Assembly (NCBI RefSeq): GCF_018502625.1
Contig: NZ_CP075566.1
Location: 5,001-69,000, forward strand
Direction: 5' to 3'
DNA from: Pseudomonas hormoni
GTDB lineage: Bacteria; Pseudomonadota; Gammaproteobacteria; Pseudomonadales; Pseudomonadaceae
Length of the DNA stretch: 64,000 nt
In this document: piece by piece, positions 10,837-19,998 of the stretch
How the letters are laid out: every line of letters starts with the position of its first letter
Numbering within the stretch: position 1 is the stretch's first letter
The notes under the pieces: model-generated
Told to the model about the DNA's origin: nothing
The model's database searches: none
What the model saw: the letters and a program-made list of their open reading frames with translations, nothing else
Program-made: the position numbers and the translations under genes

Positions 10837-12101
10837 CGCTATTCAAACCGGATAGCCGCCCGACCTTGCGCTCGGTCATCGGTCGCGGTCATTTGATCGT
10901 CGCGCTGGTGGGCGTGGCCATGGCCAGTGTCTCGCTGACGTTGCTGGGCGTGCTGGCCTTGCGGGTTTACGCCGACCACAACCTGCACCTGATTGCTCGC
11001 TCCATCAACTACACCGTGGAAGCAGCGGTGGTGTTCAACGACAAGGCGGCCGCCACGGAAGCGCTGGCGTTGATCGCGTCCACCGAAGAAGTGGCCGATG
11101 CCCAGGTGCTGGACGAGCAGGGCAAGTTGTTGGCCCGTTGGCAGCGACCGGAAACCGGATTTTTCTCGGACCTGGAAATGCAGATGGCCAAGGCGTTTCT
11201 GGAAAAACCGATCAGCATGCCGATTGTCCATCAGGGCCAGGAAATCGGCAGCATCCAGCTCACCGGTCACGGTGGCAGCCTGATGCGCTTTTTGCTCAGC
11301 GGACTGGTGGGTATCGTTCTGTGCACCGCTGTCAGCGCCTGGGTGGCGCTGTATCTCGCACGCCGACAACTTCGCGGGATCACCGGCCCCCTGCGTAGCT
11401 TGGCTTCCGTGGCTCACGCCGCACGCAGTGACCGTGCCTTCGACCGGCGTGTGCCGCCGGCCGCCATTGCCGAACTCGACAACCTGGGCAACGACTTCAA
11501 TGCCTTGCTCGATGAACTCGAATCCTGGCAGACCCACCTGCAAAGCGAAAACGAAACGCTGGCCCACCAGGCCAGCCATGACAGCCTCACAGGGCTACCG
11601 AACCGGGCGTTTTTCGAAGGACGGTTGATTCGTTCGCTGCGCAATGCCCACAAGCTCGACGAGCGCGTGGCGGTGCTGTTTCTCGACAGTGACCGGTTCA
11701 AGGAAATCAACGATAACTTCGGTCACGCCGCCGGCGATGCGGTGCTGGTGGCCGTGGCCAATCGGGTTCGTGCGCAGCTGCGCGAAGACGATCTGGTGGC
11801 GCGTCTGGGGGGCGACGAATTTGCCGTCCTGCTGACTCCGCTGCACAAGACCGAAGACGCCGAGCGGATCGCCGACAAAATCCTTGAAAGCATGGAAATG
11901 CCGATCCCGTTGCCAGGGACCAGCCAAGTGTTGACCTCTCTCAGTATCGGCATCGCCGTGTACCCCGATCATGGGACGACACCGGGGGCTCTGCTCCACG
12001 CTGCCGATGCGGCCATGTATCAAGCCAAGCGCCTCGCCAGAGGGGCTCAGCACACGTCAGGGTCGGAGCACCCTGTCGCCGATGTTCAAACCAGGAGCTA
12101 A
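10833..12101 (+). CDS. yfiN: YfiN/TpbB, membrane diguanylate cyclase
   Basis: YfiN makes c-di-GMP from two GTP at the inner membrane when released from YfiR. The protein has 422 residues. A transmembrane helix near residues 20-45 is followed by a periplasmic PAS-like sensor region, a second helix near 150-175, a HAMP segment and then the cyclase domain. The active-site GGDEF is at residues 326-330, and the inhibitory-site RxxD is at 317-320, so the enzyme should be active and product-inhibited. It overlaps yfiR by four bases and yfiB by one. High activity of the homologue produces small-colony variants with raised exopolysaccharide in P. aeruginosa, and a pel locus lies in this window. Confidence 0.93.
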   Translation: MTLFKPDSRPTLRSVIGRGHLIVALVGVAMASVSLTLLGVLALRVYADHNLHLIARSINYTVEAAVVFNDKAAATEALALIASTEEVADAQVLDEQGKLLARWQRPETGFFSDLEMQMAKAFLEKPISMPIVHQGQEIGSIQLTGHGGSLMRFLLSGLVGIVLCTAVSAWVALYLARRQLRGITGPLRSLASVAHAARSDRAFDRRVPPAAIAELDNLGNDFNALLDELESWQTHLQSENETLAHQASHDSLTGLPNRAFFEGRLIRSLRNAHKLDERVAVLFLDSDRFKEINDNFGHAAGDAVLVAVANRVRAQLREDDLVARLGGDEFAVLLTPLHKTEDAERIADKILESMEMPIPLPGTSQVLTSLSIGIAVYPDHGTTPGALLHAADAAMYQAKRLARGAQHTSGSEHPVADVQTRS

Positions 12102-12601
12102 TGCCCGTGTTCTCACTCCCCCTGCGGTTTTTCACGATCACCCTGTTCATGGCCGTGCTGGCATTGACCGGTTGTCAGACGGCGCCGCAAAAAGGCCTGA
12201 CCCCGGCGCAGGTGGCGGTGCTCAAACAGCAAGGTTTCGAGTTGACCGACGAGGGCTGGGCGTTTGGGCTGTCCGGCAAAGTGTTGTTTGGCAGTGACGT
12301 CGAAAAGCTCAATCCGCAGAGCACCGAGATCGTCGAGCGCATTGGCAAGGCGCTGCTGGGTGTCGGGATCGAGCGGGTACGGGTCGATGGCCACACCGAC
12401 GCGTCGGGCAAAGAGCCGTATAACGAACAGCTGTCCCTGCGCCGCGCGCGAAGCGTCGAAAAAGTTCTGACCGCGGCGGGCATGAAGGAACAAAACATCC
12501 AGCTACGCGGCCTCGGCAGCAGTCAGCCCGTTGCCTCCAACGACACCGCCGCCGGCCGAACCGAGAACCGCCGGGTGTCGATCGTAGTCAGCGCCGATTA
12601 A
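12101..12601 (+). CDS. yfiB: YfiB, OmpA-like outer-membrane lipoprotein
   Basis: YfiB is the outer-membrane activator of the YfiBNR system: it sequesters YfiR and so frees YfiN. The product is 166 residues. The lipobox ALTGC places the lipidated cysteine at residue 25. The OmpA/peptidoglycan-binding domain follows, with the signature GHTDASGKEPYN and later the arginine-rich NRRVSIVV end. The start ATG shares one base with the yfiN stop. The stop TAA lies in a TTAA that also holds the stop of the convergent LysR gene. Confidence 0.92.
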   Translation: MPVFSLPLRFFTITLFMAVLALTGCQTAPQKGLTPAQVAVLKQQGFELTDEGWAFGLSGKVLFGSDVEKLNPQSTEIVERIGKALLGVGIERVRVDGHTDASGKEPYNEQLSLRRARSVEKVLTAAGMKEQNIQLRGLGSSQPVASNDTAAGRTENRRVSIVVSAD

Positions 12602-13545
12602 TCGGCGAACAGCATGTCCCGCCGCTCACCCATCAACAGCCCCTGATTCTGCTCGGTGACCTCCCGGATGTAATCCCACAACAGGGTGATCCGCTTGAGC
12701 TTGCGCAAATCCTCCCGGCAGTACATCCAGAACTGCCGCGTGATGTTGATCTCTTCCGGCAACACCGGCAGTAAACGCGGATCCTGCGCGGCGAGGAAGC
12801 ACGGCAGAATCGCCAGCGACCGCCCTTGCTGCGCCGCCACGAATTGTGCGATCACGCTGGTGCTGCGCAGATTGGCACTGGCGCCGGGCAGCACGTTGGC
12901 CAGGTACAACAGCTCCGAGCTGAACGCCAGGTCGTCGACATAACTGATGAATGAATGCTTGCCCAAGTCTGCCGGGCGGCGGATGGGCGGGTGTTTGTCC
13001 AGATAGTCCTGGGTCGCATACAACTGCAATTTGTAGTCGCAGAGTTTGCAGCAGACGTACGGGCCATGCTCCGGACGCTCAAGCGCAATGACGATGTCCG
13101 CCTCGCGCTTGGACAGGCTGATGAAGTGCGGCAGGGGCAGGATGTCCACCGAGATTGCCGGGTAGGCATCGACGAAATGACTCAGTTGCGGGGTGATGAA
13201 AAAGCTGCCGAACCCTTCCGTGCAGCCCATCCGCACGTGCCCGGACAGCGCCACGCCGGACCCCGAAACCTGCTCGCAGGCCATGTGCAGCGTACTTTCG
13301 ATCGACTCGGCATAACCGAGCAATCGCTGGCCTTCGGCGGTCAGGACGAAACCGCTGGTCCGGGACTTTTCAAAAAGCAGCGTGCCCAACGCCGCTTCCA
13401 GCGAACTGATGCGCCGCGACACGGTGGTGTAGTCCACCGCCAGGCGCTTGGCCGCGGTGCTGGCCTTGCGGGTGCGGGCGACTTCGAGAAAAAACTTGAG
13501 GTCATCCCAGTTCAGTGAACCTAAGGACGTGATGTTTTTTTGCAT
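12598..13545 (-). CDS. LysR-family transcriptional regulator divergent from mmsAB
   Basis: A 315-residue LysR-type regulator. The N-terminal winged helix-turn-helix spans about residues 10-70 ([20 protein letters not shown], then [13 protein letters not shown]), followed by the substrate-binding-like effector domain. The ATG at 13545 ([17 protein letters not shown]) was chosen because the longer frame from 13614 adds 23 residues atypical of the family. It is divergent from mmsA across 162 bases, so it probably controls mmsAB and itself. The known mmsAB regulator of P. aeruginosa, MmsR, is AraC-type, so this is a different arrangement. The effector is unknown. Confidence 0.85.
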   Translation of the reverse strand: MQKNITSLGSLNWDDLKFFLEVARTRKASTAAKRLAVDYTTVSRRISSLEAALGTLLFEKSRTSGFVLTAEGQRLLGYAESIESTLHMACEQVSGSGVALSGHVRMGCTEGFGSFFITPQLSHFVDAYPAISVDILPLPHFISLSKREADIVIALERPEHGPYVCCKLCDYKLQLYATQDYLDKHPPIRRPADLGKHSFISYVDDLAFSSELLYLANVLPGASANLRSTSVIAQFVAAQQGRSLAILPCFLAAQDPRLLPVLPEEINITRQFWMYCREDLRKLKRITLLWDYIREVTEQNQGLLMGERRDMLFAD

Positions 13546-13680
13546 GATGGACCGGCTTTTATGTGCGTTCTTATTAGAAGTTTGCACATCTATACTCCAA
13601 AAACAGTCCGACAACCAATTCGCGACACACGCCTCATCTCAAGGCGACTTTCTCGCCTTGGCTCCCTAGATAGCTCTCTA

Positions 13681-13691
13681 AATAAGAACAA
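13681..13691 (+). promoter_or_regulatory. Candidate Hfq/Crc (CA) motif in the mmsA leader
   Basis: AATAAGAACAA holds two overlapping AAnAAnAA motifs, ending 16 bases before the mmsA ATG and next to its ribosome binding site. This is the pattern recognised by Hfq with Crc in Pseudomonas catabolite repression. Confidence 0.5.
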
Positions 13692-13707
13692 TGTCCCGGA
13701 GACCAAC

Positions 13708-15234
13708 ATGAACGCATCGCTCACGCCAAACGAAACCACTGTGCAAAAGGTCAAGCTGTTGATCGACGGCGAGTGGGTCGAGTCCCAGACCACCGAATGG
13801 CACGACATCGTCAACCCGGCGACCCAGCAAGTGCTGGCCAAGGTTCCGTTTGCCACGGCGCAGGAAGTCGACGCCGCGATCAGTGCCGCCCATCGTGCCT
13901 TCCAGACCTGGAAGCTGACCCCGATCGGCGCGCGCATGCGCATCATGCTCAAGCTCCAGGCGTTGATCCGCGAGCATTCCAAACGCATCGCCGTGGTGCT
14001 CAGCAACGAGCAGGGCAAAACCATTGCCGACGCTGAAGGCGACATTTTCCGTGGCCTGGAAGTGGTCGAACACGCCTGCTCCATCGGCAGCCTGCAAATG
14101 GGCGAATTCGCCGAAAACGTCGCGGGCGGCGTCGATACCTACACCCTGCGTCAGCCAATCGGCGTCTGCGCCGGCATCACCCCGTTCAACTTCCCGGCGA
14201 TGATTCCGCTGTGGATGTTCCCGATGGCCATCGCCTGCGGCAACACCTTCGTGCTCAAGCCGTCCGAACAGGACCCGATGTCGACCATGCTGCTGGTGGA
14301 ACTGGCGATCGAGGCCGGTGTTCCGGCAGGCGTGCTTAACGTCGTTCATGGCGGCAAGGACGTGGTGGACGCGCTCTGCACTCATAAAGATATCAAGGCC
14401 GTTTCCTTCGTCGGTTCGACCGCCGTCGGTACGCACGTCTATGACCTGGCCGGCAAACACGGCAAGCGCGTGCAATCGATGATGGGCGCGAAGAACCACG
14501 CCGTGGTGCTGCCGGATGCCAACCGCGAACAAGCGCTGAATGCGCTGGTCGGTGCCGGTTTCGGTGCGGCCGGTCAGCGTTGCATGGCGACTTCCGTGGT
14601 GGTGCTGGTGGGCGCGGCCAAGCAATGGCTGCCAGACCTGAAAGCGCTGGCGCAGAAACTCAAGGTCAATGCCGGCAGCGAGCCGGGCACTGACGTCGGT
14701 CCAGTGATTTCCAAGCGCGCCAAGGCGCGGATTCTCGATCTGATCGAAAGCGGCATCAAGGAAGGCGCCAAGCTTGAGCTGGATGGTCGCGATATCACGG
14801 TTCCTGGCTACGAGAAGGGCAACTTTGTCGGCCCGACCCTGTTCTCCGGCGTGACCACCGAGATGCAGATCTACACCCAGGAAATCTTCGGCCCGGTGCT
14901 GGTGGTGCTGGAAGTGAACACGCTCGACGAGGCCATCGCCCTGGTCAACGCCAACCCGTTCGGCAACGGCACCGGCCTGTTCACCCAGAGCGGTGCGGCG
15001 GCGCGCAAATTCCAGAACGAAATCGATGTCGGTCAGGTCGGTATCAACATCCCGATTCCGGTGCCGGTCCCGTTCTTCAGCTTCACCGGTTCGCGCGGTT
15101 CCAAACTCGGCGACCTCGGCCCGTATGGCAAGCAAGTGGTGCAGTTCTACACTCAGACCAAGACTGTCACCAGTCGCTGGTTCGATGACGACAGCGTCAA
15201 CGACGGTGTGAACACCACCATCAACTTGCGTTAA
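13708..15234 (+). CDS. mmsA: Methylmalonate-semialdehyde dehydrogenase (CoA-acylating)
   Basis: MmsA oxidises methylmalonate semialdehyde or malonate semialdehyde to propionyl-CoA or acetyl-CoA with NAD and CoA, late in valine and myo-inositol catabolism. The protein has 508 residues and the aldehyde dehydrogenase fold. The catalytic cysteine is Cys292 in GAAGQRCMA. The family-typical [16 protein letters not shown] and the C-terminal [17 protein letters not shown] are present. The start at 13708 has GGAGA upstream and gives the normal length. The longer frame from 13540 would run back into the LysR start. mmsB follows 10 bases later. Confidence 0.94.
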   Translation: MNASLTPNETTVQKVKLLIDGEWVESQTTEWHDIVNPATQQVLAKVPFATAQEVDAAISAAHRAFQTWKLTPIGARMRIMLKLQALIREHSKRIAVVLSNEQGKTIADAEGDIFRGLEVVEHACSIGSLQMGEFAENVAGGVDTYTLRQPIGVCAGITPFNFPAMIPLWMFPMAIACGNTFVLKPSEQDPMSTMLLVELAIEAGVPAGVLNVVHGGKDVVDALCTHKDIKAVSFVGSTAVGTHVYDLAGKHGKRVQSMMGAKNHAVVLPDANREQALNALVGAGFGAAGQRCMATSVVVLVGAAKQWLPDLKALAQKLKVNAGSEPGTDVGPVISKRAKARILDLIESGIKEGAKLELDGRDITVPGYEKGNFVGPTLFSGVTTEMQIYTQEIFGPVLVVLEVNTLDEAIALVNANPFGNGTGLFTQSGAAARKFQNEIDVGQVGINIPIPVPVPFFSFTGSRGSKLGDLGPYGKQVVQFYTQTKTVTSRWFDDDSVNDGVNTTINLR

Positions 15235-15244
15235 GGAGCCGGAC

Positions 15245-16132
15245 ATGAAAATTGCTTTTATCGGTCTCGGCAACATGGGCGCGCCGATGGCGCGCAACCT
15301 GATCAAGGCCGGCCATTCGCTGCGGCTGGTCGACCTGAACAAAACCGTTCTGGCCGAGCTGGAACAACTGGGCGGCAGCATCAGCGCGACAGCCCGTGAA
15401 GCCGCTCAAGGCGCAGAACTGGTAATCACCATGCTGCCCGCCGCTGTGCACGTGCGCAGTGTGTGGCTGGGTGAAGACGGCGTGCTGGCGGGGATCGCCA
15501 AAGGTGTGCCGGCCGTGGATTGCAGCACCATCGATCCGCAAACGGCGCGCGATGTGGCCGCTGCGGCAGCCAAACAAGGCGTGGTCATGGCCGATGCACC
15601 GGTGTCTGGTGGCACTGGCGGCGCAGCGGCCGGGACCCTGACCTTCATGGTTGGCGCCACGCCGGAACTGTTCGCCACCCTGCAACCGGTACTGGCGCAG
15701 ATGGGCCGCAACATCGTCCATTGCGGCGAAGTCGGCACCGGACAAATTGCCAAGATCTGCAACAACCTGCTGCTGGCGATTTCCATGGTCGGCGTCAGTG
15801 AAGCCATGGCGCTCGGTGATGCGCTGGGGATCGACACCACCGTGCTGGCCGGGATCATCAACAGTTCCACCGGGCGTTGCTGGAGTTCGGAGATGTACAA
15901 CCCGTGGCCTGGCATCGTCGAAACGGCGCCGGCCTCGCGCGGCTATACCGGCGGTTTCGGTGCCGAACTGATGCTCAAGGATCTGGGGCTGGCCACGGAA
16001 GCGGCACGTCAGGCGCACCAACCGGTGGTGCTCGGCGCGGTGGCCCAGCAGTTGTATCAGGCGATGAGCCAGCGTGGGGAAGGTGGCAAGGATTTCTCGG
16101 CGATCATCAACAGCTATCGCAAACCCCAATAA
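15245..16132 (+). CDS. mmsB: 3-hydroxyisobutyrate dehydrogenase
   Basis: MmsB oxidises 3-hydroxyisobutyrate to methylmalonate semialdehyde with NAD, the step before MmsA in valine breakdown. The product has 295 residues. The N-terminal Rossmann motif is GLGNMGAPMARNL. The substrate-binding APVSGGTGGAAAGTL and the catalytic-lysine segment GQIAKICNNLLL are intact. AAGGAG lies just before the ATG. It forms an operon with mmsA. A REP doublet and a terminator follow. Confidence 0.94.
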   Translation: MKIAFIGLGNMGAPMARNLIKAGHSLRLVDLNKTVLAELEQLGGSISATAREAAQGAELVITMLPAAVHVRSVWLGEDGVLAGIAKGVPAVDCSTIDPQTARDVAAAAAKQGVVMADAPVSGGTGGAAAGTLTFMVGATPELFATLQPVLAQMGRNIVHCGEVGTGQIAKICNNLLLAISMVGVSEAMALGDALGIDTTVLAGIINSSTGRCWSSEMYNPWPGIVETAPASRGYTGGFGAELMLKDLGLATEAARQAHQPVVLGAVAQQLYQAMSQRGEGGKDFSAIINSYRKPQ

Positions 16133-16152
16133 GGGCTTTGGTGAGGGGCTTT

Positions 16153-16286
16153 TGTGGTGAGGGGGCTTGCTCCCGCTGGTTCGCGAAGCGGACCCAGGTT
16201 CAGCGGATGCGGTGCTTCAGAAAAACTGCATTTGCTGATTTTGCGACTGCTTCGCAGCCGAGCGGGAGCAAGCTCCCTCGCCACAG
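16153..16286. repeat. REP doublet, GAGGGAGCTTGCTCCCGC family (copy 1)
   Basis: Two inverted copies of a REP unit face each other. The left arm is TGTGGTGAGGGGGCTTGCTC at 16153 and its near-complement, reading through AAGCTCCCTCGCCACA, ends at 16286. About 80 bases lie between, including a TTCGCGAAGC hairpin. A second copy of the family lies at 32244-32376. No protein is encoded. Confidence 0.85.
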
Positions 16287-16311
16287 GTACTGCATGTGCG
16301 CATCGACATTT

Positions 16312-16348
16312 ACCGGGAAATCACGTCGGGTGATCTCCCGGTTTTTTT
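16312..16348 (+). terminator. Intrinsic terminator downstream of mmsB
   Basis: ACCGGGAAATCAC pairs with GTGATCTCCCGGT with one mismatch and is followed by TTTTTT on the plus strand. It faces the mmsAB transcript and lies just before the convergent cupin gene. Confidence 0.85.
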
Positions 16349-16351
16349 GCA

Positions 16352-16696
16352 TCAGGCAAACACGAAATACTTGCGCACGGTTTCTACCACTTCCCACGTG
16401 CCTTTCATCCCCGGCTCAATGACGAAAATATCACCGGCACGCAGATGGATCGGCTCCTTTCCTTCCGGGGTGATGATGCAGTAGCCCTCGCGGAAATCGC
16501 AGTATTCCCACTTCACGTATTCCACATACCACTTGCCCGGCGTGCAGATCCAGGTGCCCATGATCTTGCTGCCGTCTTCGCTGGTGTAGGCGTTGAGGTT
16601 GACGGTGTGCGGGTCGCCTTCGAGTTTTTCCCATTTGCAGGCGTCAAGGACCGGCAGGGGGTGAGTGTCGCGAAGAACGGTAATCGGTGCGGACAT
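16352..16696 (-). CDS. Cupin-domain protein (DUF861/RmlC-like)
   Basis: A 114-residue single-domain cupin. The segment TWICTPGKWYVEYVKWEYCD followed by GYCIITPEG and HLRAGDIFVIEPGMKGTWEV matches the DUF861 subfamily related to ureidoglycine aminohydrolase. The usual metal-binding histidines of catalytic cupins are largely absent, so it may bind a small molecule rather than act as an oxygenase. The ATG at 16696 follows a GGAG-like site. The upstream in-frame start at 16732 is less likely. It is divergent from kynB across 275 bases. Its link to tryptophan breakdown is only by position and the substrate is unknown. Confidence 0.75.
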   Translation of the reverse strand: MSAPITVLRDTHPLPVLDACKWEKLEGDPHTVNLNAYTSEDGSKIMGTWICTPGKWYVEYVKWEYCDFREGYCIITPEGKEPIHLRAGDIFVIEPGMKGTWEVVETVRKYFVFA

Positions 16697-16838
16697 GATG
16701 ACTCCGAGCGTGAGGGAGAACTGAAGTCGCACCCTATAGGGCTTGGTGCGGCATCAGTTGTCTGTGCTCGACATCGGGGTATCCAGAAACGCAGCGGCCA
16801 TCACCTGCTCGAGGGCTGAAACCACCTGTGGGCCCATT

Positions 16839-16846
16839 GAAATTTC
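16839..16846. promoter_or_regulatory. GAAATTTC palindrome upstream of kynB
   Basis: An 8-bp palindrome in the cupin-kynB intergenic region. It differs by one base from the GAATTTTC/GAAAATTC pair upstream of kynU, so it may be a KynR half-site. The rest of 16697-16971 shows no clear promoter that I can defend. Confidence 0.25.
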
Positions 16847-16971
16847 CACTCGATAAACCGCCGATTCCTGGCAGTTTGTGCGAAAGCCCCAGGCTTTTTC
16901 GAACGTTTTTGCAAGAACATGCACAGGTATCACTCGTATCATTCACTTCGGAAAAGGCCGAGAGCTGTGCA

Positions 16972-17637
16972 ATGAAAAAAACAATGTCGTGGTGGGACAT
17001 CAGCCCGCCCTTGAGTACCGCAACACCGACCTGGCCGGGTGACACGCCGTTTCAGGAAGAACGCGTCTGGACGTTAGGGCCGGAATGCCCGGTGAATGTC
17101 GGGCGCATCACGCTGTCGCCGCACACCGGTGCCCATGTCGATGCGCCGCTGCACTACAGCAAGGACGGCGCCGCCATCGGCGATGTGTCGCTCGACGTCT
17201 ACATCGGACGTTGCCGGGTGCTGCATTGCCTGGACAGCGACCGACTGGTGCAGCCTGAGCAACTGCAAGGGCGTTTGGACAACCTGCCCGAACGTGTCCT
17301 GCTGCGTACCTATCGACACGCGCCGCTGACCACCTGGGACCCTGAATTCACCGCGGTCGCCAAAGATACGGTCGACCTGCTCGCCAGTCTCGGCGTACGC
17401 CTGATCGGTATCGACACGCCGTCGCTCGACCCGCAGCAATCCAAGACCATGGATTCGCACAACGCCGTGGCCCGTCACGGCATGGCCATTCTCGAGGGCA
17501 TCGTGCTCGATGACGTCCCGGAAGGGGATTATGAGTTGATCGCGCTGCCGCTGCGCTTTGCCAATCTCGATGCCAGTCCGGTCAGGGCCATTTTGCGTCC
17601 ACTGAACACACCGCCACATGAGGAGCCTGCTCAATGA
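16972..17637 (+). CDS. kynB: Kynurenine formamidase (arylformamidase)
   Basis: KynB hydrolyses N-formylkynurenine to kynurenine and formate, the second step of tryptophan breakdown. The product is 221 residues from ATG 16972. A second Met at 16984 would give 217. The cyclase-family metal motif [11 protein letters not shown] supplies His51, His55, Asp57 and His61. The conserved GIDTPSLDP segment and the later [15 protein letters not shown] follow. The starts at 16828 and between lack family sequence. The kynA start overlaps its stop (ATGA), so formamidase and dioxygenase are coupled. Confidence 0.93.
   Translation: MKKTMSWWDISPPLSTATPTWPGDTPFQEERVWTLGPECPVNVGRITLSPHTGAHVDAPLHYSKDGAAIGDVSLDVYIGRCRVLHCLDSDRLVQPEQLQGRLDNLPERVLLRTYRHAPLTTWDPEFTAVAKDTVDLLASLGVRLIGIDTPSLDPQQSKTMDSHNAVARHGMAILEGIVLDDVPEGDYELIALPLRFANLDASPVRAILRPLNTPPHEEPAQ
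16977..16984 (+). promoter_or_regulatory. Candidate Hfq/Crc (CA) motif at the kynB start
   Basis: AAAAACAA fits AAnAAnAA and begins within the first codons of kynB, a usual place for Hfq/Crc translational repression. Confidence 0.4.
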
Positions 17638-18488
17638 GCCAATGTCCGTATTCGCCTGCCAATCAGACAGAGGAATGGCATAACGCCGAGCTGAATTTTT
17701 CCGACTCCATGAGCTACGGCGACTACCTGGATCTGGGGCGTATTCTCAGTGCTCAGCACCCGTTGTCGCCGGACCATAACGAGATGCTGTTCATCATCCA
17801 GCACCAGACCTCCGAGCTGTGGATGAAGCTGATGCTGCACGAGCTCAAGGCCGCCCGCGAACACCTGCGGCTGGGAGAATTGCCACCGGCCTTCAAGATG
17901 CTGGCGCGGGTCTCGCGGATCTTTGATCAGCTGGTGCATGCGTGGACGGTGCTGGCCACCATGACGCCCACCGAGTACCACTCGATCAGGCATTTTCTGG
18001 GGCAATCGTCGGGCTTTCAGTCGTTCCAGTACCGTGAGATCGAGTTCATCCTGGGCAACAAAAGCGCGACGCTGTTGCGCCCGCATGCCCATCGGCCGGA
18101 GCTGTTGCAGGAGCTCGAAAAAGCCATCGCCACGCCTTCGCTGTATGACGAAGCGATTCGCTTGATGGTCAGCGCCGGACTGACGATTGACCCGCAGCGT
18201 TTCGAGCGTGACCCGACCGGCCCGACGCAGCATGACGCCTCGGTCGAAGCGGCCTGGCGTGTGGTCTACAAAGATCCGTCGCGTTATTGGGATCTCTATC
18301 AACTGGCCGAGAAACTCATCGATCTCGAAGACTCGTTCCGTCAGTGGCGCTTCCGCCATGTCACCACGGTCGAGCGGATCATCGGTTTTCAACCAGGCAC
18401 CGGCGGCACAGAAGGGGTTGGTTATCTGCGCAAGATGCTCGATACCGTGCTGTTCCCGGAGTTGTGGCGAGTGCGCTCGACACTGTGA
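17634..18488 (+). CDS. kynA: Tryptophan 2,3-dioxygenase
   Basis: KynA is the haem dioxygenase that opens the indole ring of tryptophan to give N-formylkynurenine, the first step of the kynurenine pathway. It has 284 residues. Family motifs in order are the substrate-binding [27 protein letters not shown], and the C-terminal [20 protein letters not shown], which carries the proximal haem histidine and the GTGGT loop. The ATG overlaps the kynB stop. A strong bidirectional terminator follows within 15 bases. Confidence 0.96.
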   Translation: MSQCPYSPANQTEEWHNAELNFSDSMSYGDYLDLGRILSAQHPLSPDHNEMLFIIQHQTSELWMKLMLHELKAAREHLRLGELPPAFKMLARVSRIFDQLVHAWTVLATMTPTEYHSIRHFLGQSSGFQSFQYREIEFILGNKSATLLRPHAHRPELLQELEKAIATPSLYDEAIRLMVSAGLTIDPQRFERDPTGPTQHDASVEAAWRVVYKDPSRYWDLYQLAEKLIDLEDSFRQWRFRHVTTVERIIGFQPGTGGTEGVGYLRKMLDTVLFPELWRVRSTL

Positions 18489-18501
18489 TCCAGTAAAAAT
18501 A

Positions 18502-18540
18502 GAAAAGCCCCGGCATTCATTGAATGCCGGGGCTTTTTGT
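18502..18540. terminator. Bidirectional terminator between kynA and the aroP-like permease gene
   Basis: A perfect 17-bp inverted repeat (AAAAGCCCCGGCATTCA and its complement) has A- and T-runs on both sides. It can stop the kynBA transcript and the ant-permease transcript, which converge here. Confidence 0.93.
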
Positions 18541-18551
18541 TGCGCGCAGGA

Positions 18552-19955
18552 TTATTGAGCGACTGGCAAGCCGCGATCACGCGCCACACGCATCCGGTAG
18601 AACACGTAGATGATCAACACCCAGACCGGGATGGCGATGACCGAGGCGCGTATGCCGGGAATCATCCACATCACGCAGATGATCATGGCCATGAACGCCA
18701 GGCACAGGTAGTTGCTGAAGGGGAACCAGAACGACTTGAAGCTCGGCACGATGCCTTGCTGGCCCATGATTTTGCGGAACTTCAGGTGGGTCAGGCTGAT
18801 CAGCGTCCAGTTGATCATCAGCGAGGCGACCACCAGGGCAAACAGCAACTCCAACGCTTCATGGGGAGCCAGGTAGTTGACCAGCACGGACAGCATGGTG
18901 ATCAGCGCCGAGATGCCCAGCGCCCGCAGTGGCACGCCTTGTTTGTTCAGTTTCATCAGCGACTTCGGTGCATCGCCCTGTTCGGCCAGGCCGTAGAGCA
19001 TGCGGCTGTTGCAGTAGACGCCGCTGTTGTAGACCGAGAGCGCCGCGGTGAGCACCACGAAGTTGAGGATTTGCGCGGCGGTGTCGCTGCCGATCAGCGA
19101 GAAGATCTGCACGAACGGGCTGCCGCTGTAGGCATCGCCGGACGCGCCGAGGGTCTGCAGCAATTGATCCCAGGGGTACAGCGACAGCAGCACGGTGAGC
19201 GCGCCGACGTAGAAGATCAACACGCGATAAACCACCTGGTTGATCGCCTTGGGAATCACCTTCCTCGGTTCGCTGGCTTCAGCGGCAGTGATGCCGACCA
19301 GCTCCAGGCCGCCGAAGGAGAACATGATGAACGCCATCGACATCAGCAAACCGGTGGTGCCGTTGGGGAAGAAACCGCCGTGGCTCCACAGGTTACTGAC
19401 CGACGCCTGCGGGCCGCCGGAGCCGCTGAACAGCATGTAGCAGCCCAGGACGATCATGCCGATGATCGCCACGACCTTGATGATCGCGAACCAGAACTCC
19501 ATCTCGCCGAAGACTTTGACGTTCATCGTGTTGATCAGGTTGACCAGGACGAAGAACACCGCGGCGCTGACCCAGGTCGGGATCTCCGGCCACCAGAACT
19601 GCACGTACTTGCCGACGGCCGTCAGCTCGGCCATGCCCACCAGCACGTACAGCACCCAGTAATTCCAGCCGGACAGGAAGCCGGCATAACCGCTCCAGTA
19701 CTTGTGGGCGAAGTGACTGAACGAACCGGCCACCGGCTCCTCGACAATCATCTCGCCCAACTGGCGCATGATCAGGAAGGCAATGAACCCGGCAATCGCA
19801 TAGCCGAGGATCATCGACGGACCGGCCGACTTGAGCACGCCCGCAGAACCGAGGAACAGTCCGGTGCCAATCGCCCCGCCCAAGGCGATCAGTTGAATAT
19901 GTCGATTTTTCAACCCCCGCTTGAGCGTGCCCTGTTGCAAGATTTCATCCGCCAT
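18552..19955 (-). CDS. Aromatic amino acid permease, AroP/PheP type
   Basis: A 467-residue APC-superfamily permease with about 12 membrane helices in the inner membrane. It starts with the ALGGAIGTGLFLGSAG motif. The segments GGFFPNG and MFSFGGLELVGITAAEASEP are close to E. coli AroP and PheP, so proton-driven import of tryptophan or a related aromatic amino acid is likely. AGGGA precedes the ATG. It starts 43 bases after antC on the same strand and a terminator follows it. It is therefore probably the last gene of an antABC-permease operon, which would tie uptake of the pathway's precursor to the anthranilate signal. Confidence 0.85.
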   Translation of the reverse strand: MADEILQQGTLKRGLKNRHIQLIALGGAIGTGLFLGSAGVLKSAGPSMILGYAIAGFIAFLIMRQLGEMIVEEPVAGSFSHFAHKYWSGYAGFLSGWNYWVLYVLVGMAELTAVGKYVQFWWPEIPTWVSAAVFFVLVNLINTMNVKVFGEMEFWFAIIKVVAIIGMIVLGCYMLFSGSGGPQASVSNLWSHGGFFPNGTTGLLMSMAFIMFSFGGLELVGITAAEASEPRKVIPKAINQVVYRVLIFYVGALTVLLSLYPWDQLLQTLGASGDAYSGSPFVQIFSLIGSDTAAQILNFVVLTAALSVYNSGVYCNSRMLYGLAEQGDAPKSLMKLNKQGVPLRALGISALITMLSVLVNYLAPHEALELLFALVVASLMINWTLISLTHLKFRKIMGQQGIVPSFKSFWFPFSNYLCLAFMAMIICVMWMIPGIRASVIAIPVWVLIIYVFYRMRVARDRGLPVAQ

Positions 19956-19970
19956 CTCGTTCCCTTCTGG

Positions 19971-19978
19971 TTATTGTT
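19971..19978 (-). promoter_or_regulatory. Candidate Hfq/Crc (CA) motif in the permease leader
   Basis: AACAATAA on the minus strand fits AAnAAnAA. It sits 15 bases upstream of the permease start codon, just before the ribosome binding site. Confidence 0.45.
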
Positions 19979-19998
19979 GTCAGGCCTGATTTGAAAGA

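Noticed and set aside
13678..15381. A 567-codon open frame on the minus strand
   Set aside because: It is antisense to mmsA, which has a complete aldehyde dehydrogenase fold. The antisense product has no family features.
18537..19994. A 485-codon open frame on the plus strand
   Set aside because: It is antisense to the AroP-like permease, has His/Gln/Asp-rich low-complexity composition, and starts inside the terminator. The permease on the other strand is unmistakable.
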